Positions 1 through 8,997 of a stretch of 64,000 nucleotides of DNA are shown here, piece after piece; the stretch's first letter is position 1, and each line of letters begins with the position of its first letter. The stretch comes from Caldilineaceae bacterium. GTDB lineage: Bacteria > Chloroflexota > Anaerolineae > Caldilineales > Caldilineaceae. Under the pieces are notes generated by a model. The model saw only the letters and a program-made list of their open reading frames with translations, did not search any database and had not been told where the DNA came from. The stretch lies in the NCBI GenBank assembly GCA_026645575.1, contig JAPKMW010000024.1:1-64000 (forward strand). Reading direction: 5' to 3'. The position numbers were made by a program, and so were the translations under genes.

Positions 1-181
1 GCGTCCTCAAAAACAAGACACCTTTTGACTCTAATTATGGCCAGCCGCCACTGCCCGCAACGTAGTATCTGTCAGGTGTAGAATGTCCCGAAAGATTATC
101 TGAACACCTATATATGGCCAGGCTGTTGCTGGTTGCTATCAGAGGTACTCTTTACCCAGCAAGCTTATGGCCCAGTTCACG

Positions 182-716
182 TCATCTTCTGATGGAAAAA
201 GGGCGAAACGGCGCCGCTCTATTTAGTGACCAACAGCGCGCATGACGCCGGTGATAGTCATCGACTGCATGGAGGCCGACGGCTTGGGCGGCGCCATACA
301 GTCGGCTCATCACACGTCCGCCCCACGGCTCTTCCAATACATCGAGATCTAAATTGGTCGTAACGACGGTAGCGAGATTTGCGGCGTAGCGTTGGTTGAC
401 CACATAAGCCAGCCGCTTACCAGGTGCTGCTCGATAGATTCCGCATAACCCTGGAGCAAGTTGGTCAGATGCGCCGGTAGGCGTTGCCACTCAAAGGTCG
501 CCAGATCAGCCTGTTCATAGCACTGCCAGGTGCGGATGCCGCCACTCTTCGCCAGGTGATTGGCAACCAGAGCAACACAATCGCGACACGGAAAGCGCCA
601 CCCAGCAATGCCAATCTCGGCGCCGCTGCCTTCACAGGCCGGACAGCTAGCCTGTATCCAGTGGCCAGCGAGTAGCTCGGCTTTGGGCCACTACCACAGG
701 GGCAGGCTGACCCGAA
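182..716 (-). pseudogene. Frameshifted DnaC/IstB-like ATPase remnant
   Basis: Two minus-strand reading frames together resemble a DnaC/IstB-type helicase-loader ATPase. The upstream frame (about 421-680) encodes a zinc-ribbon-like stretch, CPACEGSG followed by PCRDC. A different frame (182-490) encodes AYVVNQRYAANLATVVTTNL, the strand and sensor region typical of this family (a Thr-Thr-Asn sensor after a hydrophobic strand). A frameshift lies near position 415. No Walker A motif can be found between the two parts, so the ATP-binding core has been lost and the gene cannot be functional as such. A further-upstream frame around 680-716 contains CPCGSGPK, a SEC-C-like motif that may be part of the same decayed gene. 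The family call rests on the sensor-like stretch and is moderately sure. Confidence 0.5.
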
Positions 717-752
717 GTGGGGGAGGTGGTTGGGTGAGGGTTAACGGGTAGT

Positions 753-1162
753 GTGATTGTGGGCACGATCGGTCGGGAAACAGGGGTGGTCCGCCTGCGG
801 GTGACCCTGGATACTACCGGCGAGACATTACGGGCGCATATCCACTGCTTTACACAAGCGGGATCACACCTGTATACGGACGAAAACCCGAGTTACAACC
901 ATGTCCTACGCACTCACTCGACCATTTGTCACGCCAAAGACGAGTATGCCCGCGATGACGATGGCGACGGCATACGCGAAGCCCATTGTAACACCGTCGA
1001 AGGTATATGGTCCGATTCCGCACCTTTCTACGACCGTTCAAAGGCGTCCATAAAAAGTATCTCGCTGGCTACGTCGCTATTGCTGAATTCAAGCGCAACC
1101 GCAAGCGCATCTCCCCTGATCTCATCGCTTCCTTGATTGCTTTTCATGCTTTCCGTACTTGA
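753..1162 (+). pseudogene. IS1595-family transposase remnant (C-terminal part, frameshifted)
   Basis: The translation reads GTIGRETGVVRLRV, then YTDENPSYNHV, then HCNTVEGIWS. These match the DDE core of IS1595/ISXO2-type transposases, with the second Asp in TDE-P-Y and the final acidic residue in NTVEG-W. Near 1015 the frame breaks. The following frame continues the homology as RPFKGVHKKYLAGYVAIAEF and ends in a TGA at 1160-1162. The N-terminal half is absent, with an in-frame stop at 735, so this is a decayed copy. No clear terminal inverted repeats flank it. It abuts the DnaC/IstB-like remnant on the opposite strand, which makes the first kilobase a small graveyard of mobile DNA. Confidence 0.7.
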
Positions 1163-1219
1163 GCGAAACCTTCCTTGGCACTTTGTGATTGCGTTGCATC
1201 CGTGTATAGTCACTTCTTG

Positions 1220-3367
1220 CTAACCAATACGCATAACTCTTAGTCGATTATTGTAATGGTCGCTAATCAACAAGAGATCTTCGCCATACAGACACAACCC
1301 ATGCGGTTCATTAAGAAGCGTTGCGGTGGCTGGTTCACCGTCGCTGCCATCACCGGCGGTGGGACAACCGGCGACAGTTTCCAGCGCCCCATGCGCTGTT
1401 ATGCGTCGCACACAATTGTTGCGTGAATCAGCAACATAGAGCGTCCCATCCGCTGCTACGGCTAGGCCATAGGGTTGATCCAACCGGGCTTGACGCGCCG
1501 GTGTACCATCGGGCGAAAAACCGGCTTCGCCACACCCAACGACGGTTGTGATGATTCCTGTTGTCTCCACCTTGCGCACGACATGACAGCTCCGATCCGT
1601 GAAATAGAGATTGCCGGCGCCGTCAAAACGGATGGCTGTCGGTGCGCCAATGCGGGCCTTGGTCGCTGGGCCGCCGTCGCCGCTGTAGCCGGGGAGGCCA
1701 ATGCCGGCAATCGTCGTGATGATGCCGGTGCGTGCATCGATCTTGCGAATGCGCCCCACCGCGCTGTCCCCCAAATAAATATCATCATTCGGCCCTACCG
1801 CCACCGCTTCGACATGGGCAATGCTGGCGCTAATGGCTGGACCGTGGTCGCCCTTGTCCCAGCGCCCTTCGCCGGCGTCCCAGGGCAGGGTTGTACCCGC
1901 AATGCAGCGGATCGTGCCATCCAATTCAATGCGGCGCAGACGACCATCGCGCGTGTCGGCAATGATCACCCGCCCTTGCGAATCAACGGCGACATCGTGC
2001 GGGTTGCCGAGGTAGGCTTCGCTGGCCGGGCCATTGTCGCCGCCATAGGCCCTGGCCCCGTTGCCGGCGATGGTTTGGATGAAGCCGCTCTGCGGGTCGA
2101 TGGCGCGGATGCGTTGGTTCCAGACATCGGCGATATAGATGTGACCGTTGGGGCCAACGGCCAACCCGCCGGGGCCATTGAGAAAAGCGGCGGTGGCCGG
2201 TTCGCCATCATGCACGGTTACGCCGCCTAACACGGTGGTGACAATACCGCTTTGCCCATCCCGTCGCCGGAGCCGACCGGAACAATCACTCCAAAAAAGT
2301 GTCCCATCGGGGTCTACCCAAATACCGACTTCGACCGAGTTGCAATGAGTCTCTTTCCCCGGCAAACCCTCTTCGCCAAAGCCGGGGACGCCATTGCCCA
2401 CCAGGGTTTGGACAATACCGGTAGCGGCGTCCACTTTGCGCACGCGATAACCATACTTCTCGCCAACATAAAGATTGTCATGGACATCCAGAAAGATGGC
2501 ATCGGGCATGAGGGTGCTGGCTTCAATCGCCGGGCCGCCATCGCCATTGGAGGCACGCTGGCCGTTGCCCAAGACGGTGCTGATTATGCCAGTTTGCCTA
2601 TCAATCTTGCGCACACGGTCGTTGGAGTTATCGCAGACATAGAGGTTGCCTTTTGAATCAAAGGCCAGATGTTCGGGGTGGCGGAAACTGGCCGCACTGG
2701 CCGGCCCCCCGTCGCCATGATAACCCATAAAGCTGACACGGGGCCCGCCATAGGGTCGGCTGTCCTCCCGTTCCGCCGGGTAGAGACGGGCGTCCTGACC
2801 AGCAAAGAGGGTAATGATGCCGGTCTGTGCATCGACGCGGCGGATGTTGTTGGCCCACTCGCTGGAGAGATAGATGTTGCCCTCATCATCGACGGCCACA
2901 CCACAGGTAGTGTCAAGTTCCGCTTCTAGCGCCGGCCCACCATCGCCACCCCGCCCCACCTTGCCCGACCCGGCGACGCGGGTGATGATGCCGGTCTGGC
3001 CATCAATGCGCCGGATTACCTGATTGCCCAGGTCGGAGAGGTAGAGATTGCCCTGCTTGTCCTGGGTGAGATCATGCGGCCAGTAGAAGCGGGCTGCCCT
3101 GGCTGGGCCGCCGTCGCCCGAATTGCCGGGAATGCCATCACCAGCAAAGGCATGTAAGATACCCGCCCCGTCAATGCGCCAGAGGCGATGGGCATGGTAA
3201 TCGACCACAATCAGATCGCCCAACCAGCGGGCAGCCACACTGCGCACGACCCCCATGGGCCAACCAGCGTCGGCCTCTTGGGCAGAGATGTCAGCGCGAT
3301 AACCGACGCCGGCGATGGTGAAGAGTGTCTGTGCCGGAATGGTACGGAAGAGATCAGATAGATTCAT
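1220..3367 (-). CDS. NHL-repeat beta-propeller protein
   Basis: A 715-residue protein built almost wholly of NHL-type repeats of about 55-60 residues. Each has a core such as GIITTIAG-G--G--GDGGPA followed by a hydrophobic strand (NLYVCD, HIYIAD, TLYVAD) and R-RKID. About eleven units are visible, more than one six-bladed propeller needs, so two propellers are likely. No signal peptide or catalytic motif is seen. Proteins of this type act as binding scaffolds or degenerate lactonases; the function here is unknown. The ATG at 3367 follows a purine-rich stretch (GAGG). It is transcribed divergently from the sugar isomerase gene at 3593. The opposite strand carries long open frames that are shadows of its GC-rich repeats. 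Confidence 0.85.
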   Translation of the reverse strand: MNLSDLFRTIPAQTLFTIAGVGYRADISAQEADAGWPMGVVRSVAARWLGDLIVVDYHAHRLWRIDGAGILHAFAGDGIPGNSGDGGPARAARFYWPHDLTQDKQGNLYLSDLGNQVIRRIDGQTGIITRVAGSGKVGRGGDGGPALEAELDTTCGVAVDDEGNIYLSSEWANNIRRVDAQTGIITLFAGQDARLYPAEREDSRPYGGPRVSFMGYHGDGGPASAASFRHPEHLAFDSKGNLYVCDNSNDRVRKIDRQTGIISTVLGNGQRASNGDGGPAIEASTLMPDAIFLDVHDNLYVGEKYGYRVRKVDAATGIVQTLVGNGVPGFGEEGLPGKETHCNSVEVGIWVDPDGTLFWSDCSGRLRRRDGQSGIVTTVLGGVTVHDGEPATAAFLNGPGGLAVGPNGHIYIADVWNQRIRAIDPQSGFIQTIAGNGARAYGGDNGPASEAYLGNPHDVAVDSQGRVIIADTRDGRLRRIELDGTIRCIAGTTLPWDAGEGRWDKGDHGPAISASIAHVEAVAVGPNDDIYLGDSAVGRIRKIDARTGIITTIAGIGLPGYSGDGGPATKARIGAPTAIRFDGAGNLYFTDRSCHVVRKVETTGIITTVVGCGEAGFSPDGTPARQARLDQPYGLAVAADGTLYVADSRNNCVRRITAHGALETVAGCPTAGDGSDGEPATATLLNEPHGLCLYGEDLLLISDHYNNRLRVMRIG

Positions 3368-3421
3368 GGTGGGCGCCTCGATAAACGGGTTGGTCAGGTG
3401 AAAACTATTGGTTTTGCCTCT

Positions 3422-3441
3422 ATCCTACTGTAGGATATAAT
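3422..3441 (+). promoter_or_regulatory. Dyad overlapping a -10-like box
   Basis: A 15-bp palindrome, ATCCTAC-T-GTAGGAT (3422-3436), runs directly into TATAAT (3436-3441) in the space between two divergent genes. This is a plausible operator next to a plus-strand -10 element. No good -35 box was recognised, so the promoter call is weak. Confidence 0.35.
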
Positions 3442-3504
3442 AACGTAATCTTCAGTCAACGTCAAACCGATCCCCACACGTGGGCGTATCCTCAATCAAG
3501 GCAT

Positions 3505-3564
3505 GATCGGCGTTGGGCGGGTGAGCGACTAGCCGGCTGGTCGCTCACCCGCCCAACGCCGATC
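3505..3564. repeat. Perfect 24-bp inverted repeat
   Basis: Arms 3505-3528 and 3541-3564 are perfectly complementary around a 12-nt loop. The repeat sits just upstream of the ATG at 3593, so it would form a very stable hairpin in the 5' leader of the sugar isomerase mRNA if transcription starts upstream of it. Confidence 0.9.
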
Positions 3565-3592
3565 AATTCTGTACAAACAAAGGGAGAAAGCA

Positions 3593-4456
3593 ATGCGACT
3601 TGGGATTGTGGGCATGTTGCCCGGTGATTTTCGCACCTTTACCAAGGCCCAGATGGCAGAGATCCGGGCCTTGAGCTTTACCGGCTTTGGTTTTCACCTC
3701 AACGGGGAGGATGTCTTTGCCATCACAGTCGAGGATTGTCGGCAGTATCAGCGCTTCATGGCCGGTGAGGATCTCGACCTGGCGCAATTTGCCATCACCT
3801 ATAACGAATGTCTCTTTCACCCCGATCAAGCTGTGCGCGAACGGGTGATTGCGAAGATCAACCGCGGCACCGAGATCGCCGCACAACTGGGCGCCCAAGC
3901 CTTTCTGTTGCGTCCTGGGGGTCTGAATCCGGCGGGGCCGTGGACGCCACACCGCGACAACCATCGCCCGGAAAATACGGCAATCCTGGTGGAGACGCTG
4001 CGACCCATTGCGCGCAAGGCGGAACAGGAAGGCGTGCTGCTGGCCATGGAAACCCATGCCGTGTCGGTGATGGACCCGCCGGAAAAGTGTCGCGCCATCA
4101 TTGAAGCCGTGGGTTCAGACCACTTGCGGCTGATTATGGATGCTGTCAACCATTTCCAGTGCTTGCAACAGGTCTACCACAGCAGCGATTGGGTCAACCA
4201 TATTTTTGATGTCATGGGACCGCTGGCCCCGCTGGCTCATTTGAAAGACCTCAAACTTGCCAATGGCCTTGTCCTACACATCGATCAGGAAGTCCCCGGC
4301 GAAGGTCAACTGGATCTAGCGCTGGTGCTGCGTCGCTTTGAAGCGCTCCACCCTACCGGCTATGGGCTGATCGAACATCTAACCCTGGAACAGATTCCCC
4401 TGGCCGTTGCCAACATTCGACGAATTGCGGCGGAAAATGGGGTGGTGATTTACTAG
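3593..4456 (+). CDS. Sugar phosphate isomerase/epimerase-like TIM barrel
   Basis: A 287-residue protein of the xylose-isomerase-like (AP endonuclease 2) superfamily. The N-terminus MRLGIVGMLPGDF is a first barrel strand. Candidate metal ligands on the C-terminal strand ends include MET-HAVS (Glu and His near residue 150), IMDAVNHFQ (Asp near 182), AHLKDLKL (His and Asp near 217) and a final GLIEHL (Glu near 263). This spacing is usual for metal-dependent epimerases and isomerases of sugars, inososes or hydroxypyruvate. The start is set by GGGAG about 8 nt upstream. Flanking propeller and lactonase genes suggest carbohydrate catabolism. The exact substrate cannot be read from sequence. Confidence 0.85.
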   Translation: MRLGIVGMLPGDFRTFTKAQMAEIRALSFTGFGFHLNGEDVFAITVEDCRQYQRFMAGEDLDLAQFAITYNECLFHPDQAVRERVIAKINRGTEIAAQLGAQAFLLRPGGLNPAGPWTPHRDNHRPENTAILVETLRPIARKAEQEGVLLAMETHAVSVMDPPEKCRAIIEAVGSDHLRLIMDAVNHFQCLQQVYHSSDWVNHIFDVMGPLAPLAHLKDLKLANGLVLHIDQEVPGEGQLDLALVLRRFEALHPTGYGLIEHLTLEQIPLAVANIRRIAAENGVVIY

Positions 4457-4819
4457 CCTAGTTTCTGTTGCGAAACGTGGTCGCCACCGCGAAGGCCGCG
4501 AAGAGCGCAAAGGCGTCGCGAAGCTCTGCCAGAGAAAAGCCTTTGCGAGACTTTGCGCTCTTCGCGGTAATAAAATGTTTTGGCAACAAACACTCGCCTA
4601 GAGTGGCGGCGATATAGCAGCACATTCCTCCTGCGTTGCCGGCGGAATGACACCTAAATTTCTGCCATTTGACAGTCAGCGGGATGTTGGGCTATGCTGG
4701 CGACAGGATCATGTGATAGCTTGTGCTACCTTGCGCAGCGGTCCGCCTCGCCCAAATCAGAATCGGCGCCACTAACCACCAGAACCATAGCCAGTTGGCT
4801 TTACCAGGAGGATAACACG
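4457..4819. other. Gene-free stretch with inverted repeat
   Basis: No convincing gene was found here. The main structure is a 17-bp perfect inverted repeat (arms 4496-4512 and 4551-4567, core CGCGAAGAGCGCAAAG) shortly after the stop codon of the isomerase. The rest up to 4819 is leader DNA for the lactonase gene. Confidence 0.6.
4496..4567. repeat. 17-bp inverted repeat, possible terminator hairpin
   Basis: Arms 4496-4512 and 4551-4567 are perfectly complementary across a 38-nt spacer that is itself similar to the arms (GCGTCGCGAAG). It lies 40 nt after a stop codon and has no U-tract. Confidence 0.8.
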
Positions 4820-5845
4820 ATGACAGCAACCACCCAACGCCGCACCGTTCTCTTTGTTTCGCTCACCGGCGATGAACAGATCAAACTTTATGATTTGGAC
4901 GCGCAAACGGGCGGATTGACCCTGCGCACGGTCAGCAATGCGCATGGCCCCTCCGGTGCGCTCTGGCTGCACCCCAATGGCAAGGTGCTCTATGACGGCC
5001 ATGTCGAATCGACGACCTTGGCCGCCTTCAATTTTGATGCGACCACCGGCGACCTCACACTGATCAACAAGATAGACACCGGCATCGAGACGCCGGCCCA
5101 TCTCATCACCGACCGGCAGGGGCGCTTCCTGCTCACGGCCTACTACACCGGCGGCGGCATCACCGTTCATCGGCTGGCGGAAGATGGCGCGATTGGGGAG
5201 TTGGTGCAATATATCAACACCGGCGAAAAGGCTCACGCCGTGTTGTCGATTGAGGATAAGTTCATCTTTGTCCCCCACGTCTGCCCGGTCAACAAGACCA
5301 GTCAATTCCGCTTTGACGCCGCCACGGGTCAACTCACCGCCAACGACCCCGCCGAGTTGCTGCCGCCCGATGAGAATACGGGGCCGCGCCATGCCTGTTT
5401 AGGCCCCAAAGGGGATGTGGTCTACATTGTCAACGAACAGGGCAATACCGTCACCGCCCATCGTTTCGACGCCGAGCGGGGGACGCTCACCATCTTCCAG
5501 CATCTCTCCACTCTGCCGGCGGACTATACCGAAGGTGGTCACATCGCCCATACAGAAATCCCCCCCAACGGCAAGTGGCTCTATGCCTCCAATCGCGGCC
5601 ATGATAGCATTGCCGGTTTCCAGATTGCGGACGATGGGTCGCTGACGCCGTTTGGTCACTACCCGGTGCCGGCCAGCCCGCGCTCCTTCAACATCGATCC
5701 GACGGGCCAATATCTCTACTGCGCCGGGGAAGCGGCCAACCGCATGACGGCCTATCGGGTCGATCCGGCGACGGGGGCGTTGCTGCCCATCGCTGATTAT
5801 GAGGTGGGGCAGTCGCCGTTTTGGGTGATGGTGGTGACACTGTAG
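4820..5845 (+). CDS. Lactonase family protein (6-phosphogluconolactonase-like propeller)
   Basis: A 341-residue seven-bladed propeller of the YbhE/Pgl lactonase family. Blades follow the pattern of a sugar-like turn such as DLDAQTGGLTLR, FDATTGDLTLI, FDAATGQLT, FDAERGTLTIF and VDPATGALLPI. Family members hydrolyse 6-phosphogluconolactone or related aldonolactones. Near the C-terminus GGHIAHTEIPPNGKWLYASN matches the strongly conserved region near the putative active site. The start is placed at the ATG at 4820, preceded by AGGAGG at an 8-nt spacing. An upstream in-frame extension to 4694 has no ribosome site. It stands with two carbohydrate-type genes but has its own leader. Confidence 0.85.
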   Translation: MTATTQRRTVLFVSLTGDEQIKLYDLDAQTGGLTLRTVSNAHGPSGALWLHPNGKVLYDGHVESTTLAAFNFDATTGDLTLINKIDTGIETPAHLITDRQGRFLLTAYYTGGGITVHRLAEDGAIGELVQYINTGEKAHAVLSIEDKFIFVPHVCPVNKTSQFRFDAATGQLTANDPAELLPPDENTGPRHACLGPKGDVVYIVNEQGNTVTAHRFDAERGTLTIFQHLSTLPADYTEGGHIAHTEIPPNGKWLYASNRGHDSIAGFQIADDGSLTPFGHYPVPASPRSFNIDPTGQYLYCAGEAANRMTAYRVDPATGALLPIADYEVGQSPFWVMVVTL

Positions 5846-5863
5846 GGTTTGGGATGATTGCGT

Positions 5864-6244
5864 ATGATACAACTCGTCCAAGATGCAAAGTTATTGATAC
5901 AAGCTGTGCAAGAGCACCATGAGGTCAACGAATCCGATCTTTATGGTTTTTTAATCCAGTTTGAACGAATTATGCATTGTACCTGGGTAGCTGCTGAGAC
6001 AGTTTCGGAGGCGCACGCTTCGGTTGCTTCTGAATTGCTGGATATTAGCCGGATCTATCTGGCTGGCGAAAGGCAGTTACAACCTGCGCAACTAAAACCG
6101 CTAGCGACGGTTGTAGACGTTCTCACCCATGATGATCTAACGATGGATGATGCTGCCGAAACTGACCGCTATTTGTTGGCCCATGGTCTGGATGCTTTCT
6201 TTCCAGTTCACGGCGACTTGTTGAGCTATTATGAGCCATATTAG
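5864..6244 (+). CDS. Small hypothetical protein upstream of NACHT gene
   Basis: A predicted 126-residue protein, mostly alpha-helical and acidic, with no motif I recognise. It has no signal peptide or membrane segment. The start is uncertain: ATG at 5864 is chosen, and TTG at 5858 is possible. It lies only 13-19 nt after the lactonase gene and 43 nt before the NACHT gene on the same strand. Its base composition is AT-rich like the NACHT gene and unlike the lactonase, so it probably arrived with the NACHT gene. Small genes in this position in NACHT/STAND loci can encode regulators, effectors or inhibitors; for this one that is only inference. Confidence 0.6.
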   Translation: MIQLVQDAKLLIQAVQEHHEVNESDLYGFLIQFERIMHCTWVAAETVSEAHASVASELLDISRIYLAGERQLQPAQLKPLATVVDVLTHDDLTMDDAAETDRYLLAHGLDAFFPVHGDLLSYYEPY

Positions 6245-6287
6245 TTCTGTCATCAGTTTTTAGAGTTCTTATCATAGGTAATGTCTT

Positions 6288-8978
6288 GTGAAAAACGAAA
6301 TTTTAGTCAAATTGCGGAATATCTTATCCAAGCTGTATTCAGATGAAGCCAGTATGCGGCGAATCAGTCACGATGCTGGACTTGATTTAACGCGTGTTTT
6401 GCTCAATTCTAGTGCTACCAATAACTGGCATTCGATCTTGAGCGAAGCCGAGAATGTCAATCTTATTGACACGTTGCTTACCGTGGTTTTACAGGAGTAT
6501 AGCAGCAATCAAGCGCTGCTCTCTGCGTACCAGACTTATCGTCAAACCGCAAGCCAACCTAACCCAAATGATGACCTGCGCCCAACCCTCAACACTGGCC
6601 GCGCATCGGTTGGCAACAACGTGCAGGCAGGTGATGAGTTTGGCGGTCGTGACCAAATCAATTTTATTGTGTCATTAGGTCGTTGGGAGAAGGTACGTCG
6701 TATGTTGTTTGAGGTGCCTGTCCCCCAAGCCATTCAGGAACAATTCCAAAGCTTTGACTGGTCCAAAGCTGAACATGCCTACCTCGACAAAGTGAACCGA
6801 CTCTATGATCGGGTACGCATTCTGGGTAACTCGGTTGATGTCCCGTTAGGTAACCTTTTCACTCAAGTTTATATTTTAGATAAACCGACTGCACACAATC
6901 GTCATGATATTGAAGAACTACGTAAACGTGGATATGATCGCCCTGACTTTCAACGCCAACCAGGGGAACGAATGCAGGGGTTAGAACTGGTCAAGACCGG
7001 GCAAAACCTCTTTATTTTGGGCAAACCAGGTGCTGGTAAAACAACCTTCCTCAAATATATCACCATTCAGGCAGCACGTAAACAGTTACCGTGTATTCCG
7101 ATATTTATTTCACTTAACGAGTGGGCAGATAGTCGTTGGGGTAAAGGTGACAAAGCGGCACTGCTACCCTTTCTAGTTGAGCAATTTGACATTTGTGACT
7201 TTCCCGACGCCACAATTTTTATTAATTACTTATTAAGAGAAGGACGGGCGCTGGTTCTATTTGATGGTTTGGATGAAGTGAAACAAGAAAAAGATCAGCG
7301 ACGTCGTCTGACCCGCCTGATACAAGACTTTACCCGTAAATACAGTGGATCACAATATCTCATAACTTGCCGTATTGCTGCTACTGATTATGCATTTACT
7401 GGCTTTGCCGATGTTGAAGTAGCAGATTTTACACCGAACCAGGTAAAAGAATATGCACGTAATTGGTTTGGAACGAATGAAAAGAAATTTAAGACATTTA
7501 TCGCTGATTTGGCAAAGCGAGAAAATAAAGGATTAGCTGAGCTTGGTAAAACACCCCTTTTACTCTCGCTGCTTTGCTTGACCTTTGATAATATGATGCG
7601 TTTCCCACTTAGCCGATCTGAGTTGTATGAAGATTCCCTAGAAACCTTATTACGCAAATGGGATAGCAGCCGTCAAATCCAGCGAGATGAAATATATCGC
7701 GAGCTTTCGCACAAACGTAAATTGCAACTATTAATGCGCATTGCCGCCCCAACATTTGAAAAAGGCGATCTTTTTTTACATCAACGTGACCTAGAAAAAA
7801 GAATTTCTGACTATTTAGTCACGTTGCCCAGCGCACCATCGGCTGATAGCTTAGACACAACTGCTATCCTCAAAGCCATGGAAGCCCAACATGGTGTCCT
7901 AGTTGAACGTGCACAGGGCATTTATTCCTTCTCACATCTTACCTTTCAAGAATACCTCACGGCTCGTTCATTAGCCGAAAATCAAGGCAAAGGGGCAGCT
8001 AATAAACTGATTCATAGCCACCTGACCGACCAACGATGGCGCGAGGTTTTTTTGCTTACAGCTAATTTAGTAGACGACGCTGATGATTTTATAGCAATTG
8101 TGCACAATACAACTGATAACTTGTTGGTAGACACACCACCTGTCAAGTATTTGCTTACTTGGGCGCACCGTAAAGCTGAAAATATGAAGGCGCCAATTGA
8201 ACGATATGCCACTATTCAATTGGCGTACATTTTTCTTTCACTTTCTCTTGCCCTTGCTCGTAGAAGAGCAGAGGAAAGTAATATCCCTCGCGTACACATA
8301 CTTGTGCGTGATCTTGGGATAGAACTGGATTGCGAACGCTCACACAATGACACACAAAAGCTTGCTCGCAGAAGTGCTCTCGATCGAGCTTTTGCGCATT
8401 CCTTAGAACTCGCTACTATTCGCTCTTACGATCTCCGTTATACGCGCACTCACAAGCGGGAATTTGTCAAAAATCTTATACATAAGCGGTTATTATTGGA
8501 GCTAATTGTAGATCTTGCAAAGGCAACGACACCACTTGTTGGTTTTGATTACGGATTATATTGTGCTTGGATCTACGCTACGCTTTTTGGTAATGTATAT
8601 TATGAGGATCAAAATTGGCGGAGCGCAATACAGAATCTGCCTGATTTTATAGTTGGCATAGCTACGTTAGGGAGCGAAGGAGGTTTAAGTAGACTAGCTC
8701 AGGAACTGCTTATGTTGTCTATTCCCTCATCCAGTGCTTTGGAAGAAGATTGGCAGCAATATGCCGATGATTTGTTTATCATCCTACGCGACATACGAGA
8801 TCTGGGGCGTGACTGGATTTTTACAAGTCACGAGATTGATAAACTCAACAATTACCTTTATGCCACTGAATTGTTAGTACAATGTGTCAAAATTGCAGCA
8901 GTCTCGAATCGACAGTCGGTTTTGAACGGGTTATTGCTACCACTAGAGGTAGACAAAATGATAGATCGCGTAAGGTAA
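6288..8978 (+). CDS. NACHT-domain STAND NTPase with N-terminal EAD1-like domain
   Basis: An 896-residue protein. Residues 1-85 (LRNILSKLYSDEASMRRISHD, then WHSILSEAEN) match the small helical effector-associated domain EAD1 known from bacterial conflict systems. A Gly/Asp-rich linker follows (GNNVQAGDEFGGRDQ, about 109-123). A NACHT NTPase comes next, with Walker A GKPGAGKTT (about 244-252), Walker B LVLFDGLDEV (about 321-331) and a sensor-type YLITCR. The module after it includes SFSHLTFQEYLTARSLA, typical of NACHT proteins. The C-terminal 350 residues are helical without recognised LRR or TPR repeats and probably act as sensor. Family members detect invaders and activate an effector joined through the EAD. 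The start is GTG at 6288. Base composition is visibly AT-richer than both neighbours, a sign of transfer. Confidence 0.85.
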   Translation: MKNEILVKLRNILSKLYSDEASMRRISHDAGLDLTRVLLNSSATNNWHSILSEAENVNLIDTLLTVVLQEYSSNQALLSAYQTYRQTASQPNPNDDLRPTLNTGRASVGNNVQAGDEFGGRDQINFIVSLGRWEKVRRMLFEVPVPQAIQEQFQSFDWSKAEHAYLDKVNRLYDRVRILGNSVDVPLGNLFTQVYILDKPTAHNRHDIEELRKRGYDRPDFQRQPGERMQGLELVKTGQNLFILGKPGAGKTTFLKYITIQAARKQLPCIPIFISLNEWADSRWGKGDKAALLPFLVEQFDICDFPDATIFINYLLREGRALVLFDGLDEVKQEKDQRRRLTRLIQDFTRKYSGSQYLITCRIAATDYAFTGFADVEVADFTPNQVKEYARNWFGTNEKKFKTFIADLAKRENKGLAELGKTPLLLSLLCLTFDNMMRFPLSRSELYEDSLETLLRKWDSSRQIQRDEIYRELSHKRKLQLLMRIAAPTFEKGDLFLHQRDLEKRISDYLVTLPSAPSADSLDTTAILKAMEAQHGVLVERAQGIYSFSHLTFQEYLTARSLAENQGKGAANKLIHSHLTDQRWREVFLLTANLVDDADDFIAIVHNTTDNLLVDTPPVKYLLTWAHRKAENMKAPIERYATIQLAYIFLSLSLALARRRAEESNIPRVHILVRDLGIELDCERSHNDTQKLARRSALDRAFAHSLELATIRSYDLRYTRTHKREFVKNLIHKRLLLELIVDLAKATTPLVGFDYGLYCAWIYATLFGNVYYEDQNWRSAIQNLPDFIVGIATLGSEGGLSRLAQELLMLSIPSSSALEEDWQQYADDLFIILRDIRDLGRDWIFTSHEIDKLNNYLYATELLVQCVKIAAVSNRQSVLNGLLLPLEVDKMIDRVR

Positions 8979-8997
8979 CTTAAAAGGAGACTTCACC

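Noticed and set aside
1..181. Left window edge examined for a gene
   Set aside because: No frame with homology or signal was seen on either strand.
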